Part shown: positions 1-6,575 of the stretch, piece by piece
How positions within the stretch are numbered: position 1 is the first letter of the stretch
Layout: the number at the start of each line of letters is the position of its first letter
Assembly (NCBI GenBank): GCA_021824845.1
Contig: JAKAJY010000026.1
Location: 1 to 9,844, forward strand
Direction of reading: 5' to 3'
DNA length: 9,844 bases
Source: an archaeon
GTDB lineage: Archaea > Thermoproteota > Nitrososphaeria > Nitrososphaerales > Nitrosopumilaceae
The notes under the pieces: model-generated
What the model was told of the DNA's origin: nothing
The model's database searches: none
Seen by the model: only the letters and a program-made list of their open reading frames with translations
Position numbers and translations under genes: made by a program

Positions 1-268
1 CACCAATGCCGACTATGAGATCTGAGTTGTCCTTTCTTACTTGGGACTCTACCATTCCAATTGATTTTTCGTCGTTTGTCTTTGGGATGTGCCATACTGC
101 CTTAATTTTAGAATCAGACAATGACTTTGAGATTTTTGTTTTGACAATTTTTTGAACATGATTGCCTGCAATGATTGAGGCCTTTTTTGTTGGGCCAAGG
201 CTTTGCAAAAACTTGCCAAAGCCTCCAATGTTTTTTTCTCCTATTACTATCAGTCGTGGAAGCTCCAT
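1..268 (-). CDS. egsA: sn-glycerol-1-phosphate dehydrogenase, N-terminal part (runs off the window)
   Basis: This enzyme reduces dihydroxyacetone phosphate to sn-glycerol-1-phosphate with NAD(P)H in the cytoplasm, giving the backbone of archaeal membrane lipids. Only the first 89 codons are present. The protein begins MELPRLIVIGEKN, the typical opening of archaeal G1P dehydrogenases. It continues with a strand-turn 'SIIAGNHVQK' (residues 31-40) and 'SDLIVGIG' (82-89), which would lead into the glycine-rich nucleotide-binding loop; that loop and the metal-binding residues lie beyond the left edge. The ATG at 266-268 is the natural start because it places the MELPR opening at the N-terminus. 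I see no Shine-Dalgarno site. The gene is divergent from psmB across about 118 bases. The family call rests on N-terminal resemblance remembered from the family, so it is good but not complete. Confidence 0.85.
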   Translation of the reverse strand, partial: MELPRLIVIGEKNIGGFGKFLQSLGPTKKASIIAGNHVQKIVKTKISKSLSDSKIKAVWHIPKTNDEKSIGMVESQVRKDNSDLIVGIG

Positions 269-341
269 TGTATGAGATGGAGAATTACGCATTACGTCTT
301 TGCTTGAGCCTACCAAATATCAATTTGGCCCCCCAAAGTTA

Positions 342-349
342 TTTAAAAG
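342..349 (+). promoter_or_regulatory. TATA-like box of the psmB-fttA-htpX unit
   Basis: TTTAAAAG lies about 26 bases before position 372. A transcript starting there would include the AGGAG at 374-378 and the GTG at 387, but not the upstream TTG at 300. It is therefore both a promoter call and an argument for the psmB start. It is based on sequence and archaeal TATA spacing only. Confidence 0.55.
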
Positions 350-373
350 GGTCAGAACCATTTCTGATCATCT

Positions 374-378
374 AGGAG
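374..378 (+). promoter_or_regulatory. Shine-Dalgarno site of psmB
   Basis: AGGAG stands 8 bases before the GTG at 387. It is the only convincing Shine-Dalgarno sequence at a gene start in this window, and it decides the psmB start in favour of the GTG. Confidence 0.65.
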
Positions 379-386
379 TATTTTCT

Positions 387-1022
387 GTGTCAGCTAATAG
401 CGTAGAAGACAAAATTCTACATGGAACAACCACAGTAGGGATTAAGGCAAGCGACGGTGTCGTATTATGCGCAGACATGCGTGCAAGCGCAGGCTATTTC
501 ATTGCAAACAATAACACAATGAAGATTCAGCAGCTAGCTCGACATGCAGGCTTGACTCTGGCAGGCGGAGTAGCAGATGCACAAAACATCACAGATGTTC
601 TAAGATACCACGCAAGCATTCACCGAGTGCAAAAAAATGAAGACATTCCAATCAAATCATTAGCAAGACTCTGTTCATTGATGTTTCATCAAAACAGGGG
701 CTATCCATTCATTGCAGACATTTTGCTTGGTGGATACGACAAGCAAGGCCCACAACTAGTAAACGTAGACGTGTTTGGCTCAGTCGAGGAGAAAAAATAT
801 GTCACAACAGGAAGCGGCTCACCAGTAGCATATGGTACCCTAGAAGACGAATATCGAGACAACCTCAAAGTGGATGAGGCAAAAATAATCGCATTGCGTG
901 CTGTAAAGGCAGCAATAGTTAGAAACATTGGAACCGGCGACGGAATCAATGTTGCAATTATAGATAAAGATGGTTTTCGACTCTTGAGCAAAGAGCAGAA
1001 GAAAGCCATCATTGCTTTGTAG
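387..1022 (+). CDS. psmB: 20S proteasome beta subunit
   Basis: This is the catalytic-ring subunit of the archaeal 20S proteasome, an N-terminal threonine protease that degrades unfolded proteins in the cytoplasm. From the GTG at 387 the protein has 211 residues. A 13-residue propeptide ends in ...KILHG and is followed by TTTVGIKAS, so self-cleavage would expose Thr1 (position 14). In mature numbering Asp17 (CAD motif) and Lys33 are present, and 'TGSGSP' supplies the conserved Ser near position 130. The usual R-D-x-x-S-G-D segment instead reads R-N-I-G-T-G-D (N167, T170), an oddity treated as a finding. A reading frame open from TTG 300 would add 29 residues, but it starts before the predicted promoter, and GTG 387 has AGGAG 8 bases upstream. 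The next gene, fttA, follows after 7 bases. Archaea often carry two beta paralogues; which one this is cannot be told here. Confidence 0.95.
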   Translation: MSANSVEDKILHGTTTVGIKASDGVVLCADMRASAGYFIANNNTMKIQQLARHAGLTLAGGVADAQNITDVLRYHASIHRVQKNEDIPIKSLARLCSLMFHQNRGYPFIADILLGGYDKQGPQLVNVDVFGSVEEKKYVTTGSGSPVAYGTLEDEYRDNLKVDEAKIIALRAVKAAIVRNIGTGDGINVAIIDKDGFRLLSKEQKKAIIAL

Positions 1023-1029
1023 TGATTTA

Positions 1030-2964
1030 ATGCAAAAAAGACAACAGGAAAAGGATTCATCATCAGCCCAAAGTGTAATGGCAACAATACTGCAAAGTAT
1101 TCCAAAAGAGGCCCAAGTAAGCAAAATCGATTATGAAGGCCCAAGAATAGCACTATACACAAAATCACCATCATTTCTGATGGAAAACAACCAGATAGTG
1201 TCAGATCTGGTAAATGTAATCAAAAAAAGAATCGTAGTTAGAACCGAGGAATCGATTCGCAAAAATGAAGAGGATGCCCGAAAGATAATTGCAGAAGCAC
1301 TACCAAAGGAAGCAGAACTAGGAAGCACATATTTTGATACAGCAACAGGTGAGGTCTCTGTAGAGGTAAAACGACCTTGGTTACTCCAGAACAATCCTGA
1401 TTTTAATTCAGCAAAACTAACCGAGCAGATGGGCTGGAGAATTCGAATCAGAAAGGCAACTATCATCCAATCCAGCACCATACAACAAATCAACTATAAT
1501 CTCAAATTATCGTCATCAGAACGCTCAAAGCAACTCAAGCAAATAGGCGAGAGTATTTTTAGACCAAGATTGGCTCAAAGATCCGAAGTTTCTTTGATGA
1601 CGCTTGGCGGATTTGGCCAAGTAGGTAGGTCCAGCATGATACTTACTACTTCTGAGAGCAAGATCCTAATTGATTGTGGTGTAAACCCAGGCGCACGATC
1701 CCCATCTGAGGCATTCCCAAGGCTGGACTGGGCAAACATAACACTGGATGAGCTGGATGCCATAGTGATAGGCCATGCGCATTTGGATCACACCGGATTC
1801 TTACCAGTACTATGCAAGTATGGTTACAAGGGCCCAATCTATTGCACAGAGCCGACCCTACCAATGATGAATCTAATTCAACTAGATGCAATACGAGTGG
1901 CAACTGCCCAGGGGCGAGCGCCAATATACGCAGAGCGTGATGTAAAACAAATCATGAGACAGACCATCACCATTCCATATGGAACGGTAACGGACATTGC
2001 GCCAGACATTAAATTGGTATTCTCAAATGCAGGCCACATTCTTGGTTCTGCAACGTGTCACTTTCACATTGGCAATGGTGATCATAATTTCGTATACACT
2101 GGTGATATCAAATTTGGCAAAAGCATTCTATTTGATAGTGCATCATGGAACTATCCTCGAGTTGAAACCTTACTCATAGAGAGCACCTACGGCGCAAGAG
2201 AAGACATCCAGCCAACAAGACAAGAAGTAGAGTCCGCATTCATCAATGCAGTAAACAACACATTGGTTGATGGTGGAAAGGTATTGATTCCAATTCCGGC
2301 AGTTGGTCGCGCCCAAGAAATACTGATGGTAATTGATCACTACATGAAAGCAGGCCAGATGGTTGAAGCACCAGTATTTACAGAGGGAATGATTTCCGAG
2401 GCTACTGCCATACATGAAGCATATCCAGAATATTTGGCACGCGAACTGCGCCAGAAAATCTTGGAAACTGACGATAATCCATTTGATTCCGAATATTTCA
2501 CAAACATCGAACACTCCGATGCAAGAGAAGAACCACTACGAGACAACACACCATGTATTATACTGGCAACCTCTGGCATGTTAGAGGGCGGCCCTGTCTT
2601 GGAGTATTTCAGAAACATTGCTCCAGGAAACAAGAACAAGATAATTTTTGTCTCATATCAGGTCAACGGTACACTAGGCAGACGAGTACTTGATGGTTCA
2701 AAACAAGTATCACTATTAGGAAAAGACGGCAAAGTAGAAGTGGTAAATGTAAACTGTTCCATGATAAAGCTGGACGGATTCTCTGGCCACAGTGATTTCA
2801 ATCAGTTAATGTCATTTGTGCACAAGCTAAGACCAAAACTTCGACGAGTCTTGGTAAACCACGGCGAGCGAAGAAAGTGTGAAAGCCTTGCAATGAACAT
2901 TCGTAGACAGTTCCGAGTTCCGGCCCACTACCCACAAGTGCAGGAAGCAATCAGACTATTCTAA
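1030..2964 (+). CDS. fttA: Transcription termination factor FttA/aCPSF1 (KH + metallo-beta-lactamase + beta-CASP ribonuclease)
   Basis: This archaeal CPSF73 homologue cuts nascent RNA and terminates transcription at U-rich sites. With the ATG at 1030 it has 644 residues, a full-length family size. The N-terminal ~150 residues form the KH-type region ('PRIALYTKSP', then 'TGEVSVEVKRP'). The metallo-beta-lactamase core carries H249-A-H251-L-D253-H254, H336 in 'NAGHILGS' and D359 in 'YTGDIKFG'. 'ESTYG' (E384) leads into the beta-CASP part, which includes 'ATSGMLEGGP', H587 in 'FSGHSD' and H611 in 'VNHGE'. All the zinc and catalytic signatures look intact. An in-frame TTG at 1012 would overlap psmB, and ATG 1078 would remove 16 residues; 1030 is the likeliest start, with ATG 1078 a real alternative. 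A psmB neighbour is familiar from other archaea (MJ1236/MJ1237), so the linkage is old. Probably cotranscribed with psmB and htpX. Confidence 0.95.
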   Translation: MQKRQQEKDSSSAQSVMATILQSIPKEAQVSKIDYEGPRIALYTKSPSFLMENNQIVSDLVNVIKKRIVVRTEESIRKNEEDARKIIAEALPKEAELGSTYFDTATGEVSVEVKRPWLLQNNPDFNSAKLTEQMGWRIRIRKATIIQSSTIQQINYNLKLSSSERSKQLKQIGESIFRPRLAQRSEVSLMTLGGFGQVGRSSMILTTSESKILIDCGVNPGARSPSEAFPRLDWANITLDELDAIVIGHAHLDHTGFLPVLCKYGYKGPIYCTEPTLPMMNLIQLDAIRVATAQGRAPIYAERDVKQIMRQTITIPYGTVTDIAPDIKLVFSNAGHILGSATCHFHIGNGDHNFVYTGDIKFGKSILFDSASWNYPRVETLLIESTYGAREDIQPTRQEVESAFINAVNNTLVDGGKVLIPIPAVGRAQEILMVIDHYMKAGQMVEAPVFTEGMISEATAIHEAYPEYLARELRQKILETDDNPFDSEYFTNIEHSDAREEPLRDNTPCIILATSGMLEGGPVLEYFRNIAPGNKNKIIFVSYQVNGTLGRRVLDGSKQVSLLGKDGKVEVVNVNCSMIKLDGFSGHSDFNQLMSFVHKLRPKLRRVLVNHGERRKCESLAMNIRRQFRVPAHYPQVQEAIRLF

Positions 2965-2981
2965 ATACAATATTCAAAAAA

Positions 2982-3935
2982 ATGGCAGCAAAACTAGTTG
3001 CGTCGATGGGCCTTACCATGATGCTGGTGTTTGGATTACTCTTTGCGTTCATGGCAGCAATTGGGGCATATCTGAATGTGGGAGTTTTTGGAATGGCCGG
3101 AATGGGAATTTTTATGGGATTGATTCAATGGCTGATAGGCCCAAAAATAATACGATGGAGTACAAATCTGAGGGCACTGCGTCCGGGTGAGCTTCCATGG
3201 GTTGAGGAAACAGTCAAGGAGATCTGCGCCAAAAATGGCGTAAAGGTCCCACAAATAACAATTGCAAACAATGGCATGCCAAACGCATTTGTTTTTGGCA
3301 GAACAAGCAACTCTGCAACACTTGCACTCACACAAGGATTGCTAAACAACCTAACACAGGACGAGGTAAAGGGCGTAATTGCACATGAGATAGGCCACAT
3401 CAAGCATCATGATATGCTTGTAATGACAGTTGTCTCAGTAGTACCAACTATTGCATACTACATTGCCATGTCAATAATGTTTTCTGGCAGATCACACAGA
3501 AACCAAGCTGGTGGTGCAGCAATGATAGGAATTGGTGCATTTGTGGTGTATTTTATTACAAATCTGATGGTGCTGCATTTCTCAAGACTCAGGGAATTTT
3601 ATGCAGACAGATTTGCAGGACGGCAGGTTAAACCTACACATTTGGCAAGTGCTTTGGCAAAAATAACATACGGATTGAGTATACAAAAACAAAACATGCA
3701 AAACTCGTCTCTGCGAGCATTTTATGCAGTGGATCCTGTCGCATCCAGCCTTGAGGTGTCCAGATTTGCATCGTATTATTCAGATTTGCATATTTCAGAA
3801 AAGGAGGTCCAGGACGCAATGGATTGGGAGAGAAGAAACTCATTCTCAAAGTTTGGCGAGCTGTTCAGGACACATCCATTCACATACAAAAGAATCGCAA
3901 AGCTCTACGAGCTAGACAAAGAACTGAACACATAA
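2982..3935 (+). CDS. htpX: HtpX-like membrane zinc metalloprotease (peptidase M48)
   Basis: This integral-membrane protease of the HtpX type degrades damaged or misfolded membrane proteins, with its active site on the cytoplasmic side. It has 317 residues, close to the usual size. Hydrophobic segments lie at about 7-29 and 33-53, with two more at about 146-167 and 178-199. The zinc motif is H135-E-I-G-H139, and the third ligand is probably E205 in 'SRLREFYADR'. The C-terminal 'RTHPFTYKRI' (296-305) matches the family signature. The ATG at 2982 places the first membrane segment right at the N-terminus, as expected. It follows fttA after 17 bases with no clear Shine-Dalgarno site, so it is probably the last gene of the psmB unit. 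It converges with the pirin gene, and only 22 bases separate the two stops. In E. coli htpX is envelope-stress regulated; nothing here shows such control. Confidence 0.92.
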   Translation: MAAKLVASMGLTMMLVFGLLFAFMAAIGAYLNVGVFGMAGMGIFMGLIQWLIGPKIIRWSTNLRALRPGELPWVEETVKEICAKNGVKVPQITIANNGMPNAFVFGRTSNSATLALTQGLLNNLTQDEVKGVIAHEIGHIKHHDMLVMTVVSVVPTIAYYIAMSIMFSGRSHRNQAGGAAMIGIGAFVVYFITNLMVLHFSRLREFYADRFAGRQVKPTHLASALAKITYGLSIQKQNMQNSSLRAFYAVDPVASSLEVSRFASYYSDLHISEKEVQDAMDWERRNSFSKFGELFRTHPFTYKRIAKLYELDKELNT

Positions 3936-3957
3936 GCAAAAACTTGTTGTAATTGAA

Positions 3958-4647
3958 TTAGCTTTGCGGCAGATCAATCAAAATTATTTCTGCGTGTTCA
4001 GATTGTACATCTAGTTCTGCTTCATTTGTTATTTCCGCCGAGTCTTTTTCCTTCATTGAGATGTGATTTAGTGTAATGTTGCCTGCAATCACAAAGAGAT
4101 AACATTGTCTGCCTAGCCTGATTTGGTATTTTGCTTTCTTTGTTAGCTTTGAGATATAAAATTCCACATTTTGATGAATTTTTAGTGCATGATTGGCAGG
4201 TCCAATTACTTGGAAAAAATTATCTAGTCTGTCTTTTTCTGAAAAAGTCTTTTGCTCCCAAGATGGTTTGAGATTTTTTGTATCAGGTGTGATCCAAATT
4301 TGCAAAAGTTTCAATGGTTCGTCTTTTGATTGGTTGTACTCTGAATGAAACACGCCTGTTCCTGCAGTCATTCTTTGAATATTGCCAGCCTCAATTGTTC
4401 CAGTGTTCCCAAGACTGTCCTTGTGCTCTAGTCTTCCCTGTGTAACATAGGTGATGATCTCCATGTCTTTATGTTGATGAAATCCAAATCCCATATCTGG
4501 CTGTATAATATCATCATTGAAGACTCGTAGTGGCCCAAAGTTTGTCTTATCTGGACGATAGTGCTCACCAAATGAAAAATGATGATAGCTGATCAACCAG
4601 TCTGTTTCTGTTTTAAAATTTTGATCGTTTGATATGATTTTGATCAT
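3958..4647 (-). CDS. Pirin family protein (bicupin, YhhW-like)
   Basis: This is a cupin-fold metalloprotein of 229 residues, the size of the bacterial YhhW/pirin group, some of whose members have quercetin 2,3-dioxygenase activity; the natural substrate here is unknown. The four pirin metal ligands are visible as H57-Q-H59 in 'GFHQHKDMEI' and H101-S-E103 in 'GVFHSEYN'. The family landmarks 'FGPLRVFNDD', 'VTQGRLEHKDSLGN' and 'LLQIWI' are also present. The C-terminal half is the second, metal-free cupin. The start ATG (4645-4647) overlaps the TGA stop of the preceding SRPBCC gene as ATGA, so translation is probably coupled and both proteins come from one mRNA. Just past the stop, the minus strand carries a short T5 run (3938-3942), which could help termination. 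Family assignment is firm and function is open. Confidence 0.9.
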   Translation of the reverse strand: MIKIISNDQNFKTETDWLISYHHFSFGEHYRPDKTNFGPLRVFNDDIIQPDMGFGFHQHKDMEIITYVTQGRLEHKDSLGNTGTIEAGNIQRMTAGTGVFHSEYNQSKDEPLKLLQIWITPDTKNLKPSWEQKTFSEKDRLDNFFQVIGPANHALKIHQNVEFYISKLTKKAKYQIRLGRQCYLFVIAGNITLNHISMKEKDSAEITNEAELDVQSEHAEIILIDLPQS

Positions 4648-5057
4648 TGTGTCTCTGCCAGTTTTTTCATTGCAAGAACTGCATTTTTCATCACTGGTAG
4701 AAACTGTAAATCAAAATCTTTTTTTGCGTTTTTGTCTTTTGGCGTCCAGTCCTGCAAATATGTCAGGACTAGCTCGTCATCCTTTACTTCTATTTTGTTT
4801 AGAAAGTAACCATCAAATTCTGCATTATCTACTAGTGTGAATTTGATCTCATGATCTTTTTCATTAATTGTGATTTTTTCCTTGATGTTCATTCCAACTG
4901 CCGTCATTTCCCTTAGATAACCATCATCATATTTTTGTATAATTTTGGATTCTGTGACTTGTTTTATGGTTTTTTCTGGATGCTCTGCCTTGTCTAGTAG
5001 CAAGGCCCACAATTTTTGCTCTGAACAATTGATCTTCTCAGAATGTGATATGACCAT
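4644..5057 (-). CDS. SRPBCC-fold protein, AtaL-like (DUF1857 type)
   Basis: This is a small 137-residue cytoplasmic protein. Near the N-terminus it has 'LWALLLDKAEHPEK', resembling the 'W.gL..KA..Pe' opening of the AtaL-like/DUF1857 branch of the SRPBCC (START/Bet v 1) fold. Alternating strands follow, such as 'YLREMTAVG', 'IKEKITINE' and 'HEIKFTLVDN', then a long C-terminal helix 'NAVLAMKKLAE'. These folds bind hydrophobic ligands in an internal cavity; the ligand here is unknown. It is the first gene of a two-gene unit with pirin and overlaps it by ATGA. A TATA-like box at 5079-5087 sits about 26 bases before the ATG at 5055-5057, so the mRNA is probably leaderless. The sub-family label comes from pattern memory and is less sure than the fold. 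Confidence 0.72.
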   Translation of the reverse strand: MVISHSEKINCSEQKLWALLLDKAEHPEKTIKQVTESKIIQKYDDGYLREMTAVGMNIKEKITINEKDHEIKFTLVDNAEFDGYFLNKIEVKDDELVLTYLQDWTPKDKNAKKDFDLQFLPVMKNAVLAMKKLAETQ

Positions 5058-5078
5058 AAAACTGGTGGTCCGATTTTG

Positions 5079-5087
5079 TATTTAATA
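5079..5087 (-). promoter_or_regulatory. TATA-like box of the SRPBCC-pirin unit
   Basis: On the minus strand this reads TATTAAATA, centred about 26 bases before the start codon at 5057. Transcription would then begin at or next to the ATG, giving a leaderless mRNA. Confidence 0.6.
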
Positions 5088-5096
5088 TTAAAAAGC

Positions 5097-6155
5097 CTAG
5101 ATCTGCATTATGTCGTTTTTTAGCAGATAATTGATGCTGCTAATGTACTCTGCATCTGAGATCTTGCCTTCAACCCACCATTTTACTGGGTTTTTGAACC
5201 ATGAAGGAATTCTCATTCCGTCATATTGGATCTCGATTTCCTCAGAAAATGCGTTGGTGTCTGTAAGCTCGGCACTCCATTGCATCTTTTTGATTCGGTC
5301 ATTATACTTGGCAAACAGTACAATTCCGGTGTTTTTGTCAATTACCTCTTGGTATTGTTTAGTTTTATCCCAGGCAATCACTGCGTCTCGCTGCTGATTC
5401 TTGAATGGGAATATGACCTCGTCTGTGGTCGTAATCGGGTATTTCGAGTCAATTGTCGTGCCTATTTTGATTGGAATTTTGTGCACAAATGAATAGTATT
5501 GCTTGGTGTGGTCTATGAAGCCATCCGAATCAATGTGAAAATTGTCTTGCCTTTTGTCTTTCTTTGTTATCTCGACTGAGCTGATCGCAATTGTGTTTCC
5601 TGGCGTACCAAACGTATGAGTTAGGTTTGTGACATCCTGGCTCGTAGTATCTTTGATGGAATACTTGATGTAATGATTCTTTGAAACACAGATCTGATCA
5701 GACATACATCCCACTTGATCGGATAGTCTGATCGGTGTGTCGATCATTTTAGAGTTTATCAGAAATCTTATTCCATATGAGAATATGTTGTCGCGTTCTT
5801 TTCCTTGCTGCCAGCGTGTTGCATCATCTTTTATCCAAGATGGAATGTCGGAGGTCTGCTCAAAGCGATCGCGAACTGGCTTTTTTACGATCGGCTCACC
5901 CAATAATGCGATCAGTCGATCTGTACGATCAGAGCCCTCTGAGAACCATGCAATGTCATTGTATAAGGTAAGGCAGCTTCGAATGTCTGGATGATGTGTA
6001 TATCTCTGCAAGAACTTGGTCTTGCCAAGCGTTTCAAGTTCTGGATACAAAGTTTCACATTCTGCAATAGTTTTGATGTGATCAGATTCTGCAAATGCGA
6101 GCGGCACGGCCACTGACAAAAGGATCGCAAATGCTACAAAGTAAGTTTTGTACAA
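5097..6155 (-). CDS. Secreted protein with two IPSW-type tryptophan-rich elements, function unknown
   Basis: This 352-residue protein has a clear signal peptide: K3, a hydrophobic core at 6-20, and a likely cut after 'LAFA' at residue 22, so it should be exported. No catalytic motif is evident. A short element occurs twice: residues 104-138, starting 'IPSWIKDDATRWQQGK', and the very C-terminus 316-352, starting 'IPSWFKNPVKWWVEGK' and ending 'LLKNDIMQI'. This element is, to my knowledge, common in secreted proteins of Thaumarchaeota. The middle (about 145-310) is beta-rich. Four cysteines remain after the signal (C33, C61, C150, C156) and could form disulfides. The start is TTG: an in-frame TAA lies directly before it, and it gives a complete signal peptide, so no earlier start is possible. 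Its own TATA-like box is at 6178-6187. The coding region is unusually rich in GATC (see findings). Confidence 0.8.
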   Translation of the reverse strand: MYKTYFVAFAILLSVAVPLAFAESDHIKTIAECETLYPELETLGKTKFLQRYTHHPDIRSCLTLYNDIAWFSEGSDRTDRLIALLGEPIVKKPVRDRFEQTSDIPSWIKDDATRWQQGKERDNIFSYGIRFLINSKMIDTPIRLSDQVGCMSDQICVSKNHYIKYSIKDTTSQDVTNLTHTFGTPGNTIAISSVEITKKDKRQDNFHIDSDGFIDHTKQYYSFVHKIPIKIGTTIDSKYPITTTDEVIFPFKNQQRDAVIAWDKTKQYQEVIDKNTGIVLFAKYNDRIKKMQWSAELTDTNAFSEEIEIQYDGMRIPSWFKNPVKWWVEGKISDAEYISSINYLLKNDIMQI

Positions 6156-6177
6156 TTACAAAATTTCTCAGATTAAT

Positions 6178-6187
6178 CGATATTAAG
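6178..6187 (-). promoter_or_regulatory. TATA-like box of the secreted-protein gene
   Basis: The minus strand reads CTTAATATCG, centred about 28 bases before the TTG at 6155. A second AT-rich stretch (AATATTAAAAC, about 6212-6220) overlaps the end of the preceding gene and is a weaker alternative. Position fits a leaderless or nearly leaderless mRNA. Confidence 0.4.
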
Positions 6188-6219
6188 AGGACGTAGAAAT
6201 TATCCGCGCAGTTTTAATA

Positions 6220-6498
6220 TTATTTCAGATCGTATTCCGGCTTCCAGATTTTTACGCCAGGAGGTGTAACGATGATTCGCTCTTCGCCAAGTCTTGCAAT
6301 GTCTGCGTTAAAGTTTTTTGCCTGTGCATATAGTTCTTCAACTAGCTTGCGCAGCTGCTCGACATCTTTTTGTGCCAATGGTGTTACTCGCAAAATCAGG
6401 ATCATGTTTTTTTTCATATCATCTTTGATGGAATGAATATCGCTCTGATCACGGATTGTGATTGCCTTAAGATAAGTTGGGCTTTCGGTTTTTTGCAT
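6220..6498 (-). CDS. sepF: SepF-family protein (short form)
   Basis: SepF anchors FtsZ to the membrane in many bacteria and archaea. From the ATG at 6498 this is a 92-residue protein that is almost only the SepF core: 'YLKAITIRD' (9-17), 'ILILRVTPLA' (33-42), the helix 'VEQLRKLVEELYAQAK' (46-61) and 'DIARLGEERIIVTPPGVKIW' (66-85), which carries the conserved Arg-Leu-Gly turn and strand. Bacterial and methanogen SepF usually have an N-terminal membrane-binding helix and a linker, both absent with this start. A TTG at 6531 in the same frame would add 11 residues (MREYLRIIITT) that could form a short amphipathic helix. I prefer 6498 because a TATA-like box at 6516-6523 lies about 22 bases upstream, which suggests leaderless translation. 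Thaumarchaeota are thought to divide mainly with Cdv proteins, so the partner is uncertain. Confidence 0.82.
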   Translation of the reverse strand: MQKTESPTYLKAITIRDQSDIHSIKDDMKKNMILILRVTPLAQKDVEQLRKLVEELYAQAKNFNADIARLGEERIIVTPPGVKIWKPEYDLK

Positions 6499-6515
6499 TG
6501 TTGTTATTATGATTC

Positions 6516-6523
6516 GTAAATAC
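6516..6523 (-). promoter_or_regulatory. TATA-like box before sepF
   Basis: The minus strand reads GTATTTAC about 22 bases before the ATG at 6498. It would exclude the TTG at 6531 from the transcript. The match is modest. Confidence 0.35.
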
Positions 6524-6575
6524 TCCCTCAAAAAGTCTTTCGCAAAAAATTACGCACAAATGTCCAGTTTTGTTC

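Noticed and set aside
175..375. Plus-strand open frame across the egsA start and the psmB leader
   Set aside because: It lies opposite the N-terminus of egsA and has no promoter, ribosome site or recognisable product.
300..386. N-terminal extension of PsmB from a TTG at 300
   Set aside because: It lies upstream of the predicted promoter and start site, whereas GTG 387 has AGGAG at good spacing and gives a normal short propeptide.
701..1174. Long open frame on the minus strand opposite psmB and fttA
   Set aside because: It mirrors two strongly recognisable genes and has no family features; it is a shadow frame.
1646..2514. Several antisense frames within fttA
   Set aside because: They are rich in Cys, Trp and His in no known pattern and lie opposite a fully conserved gene.
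3936..3957. Terminator hairpin between htpX and pirin
   Set aside because: The 22-base gap has no stem; only a minus-strand T5 run overlapping the htpX end is present, too weak to call.
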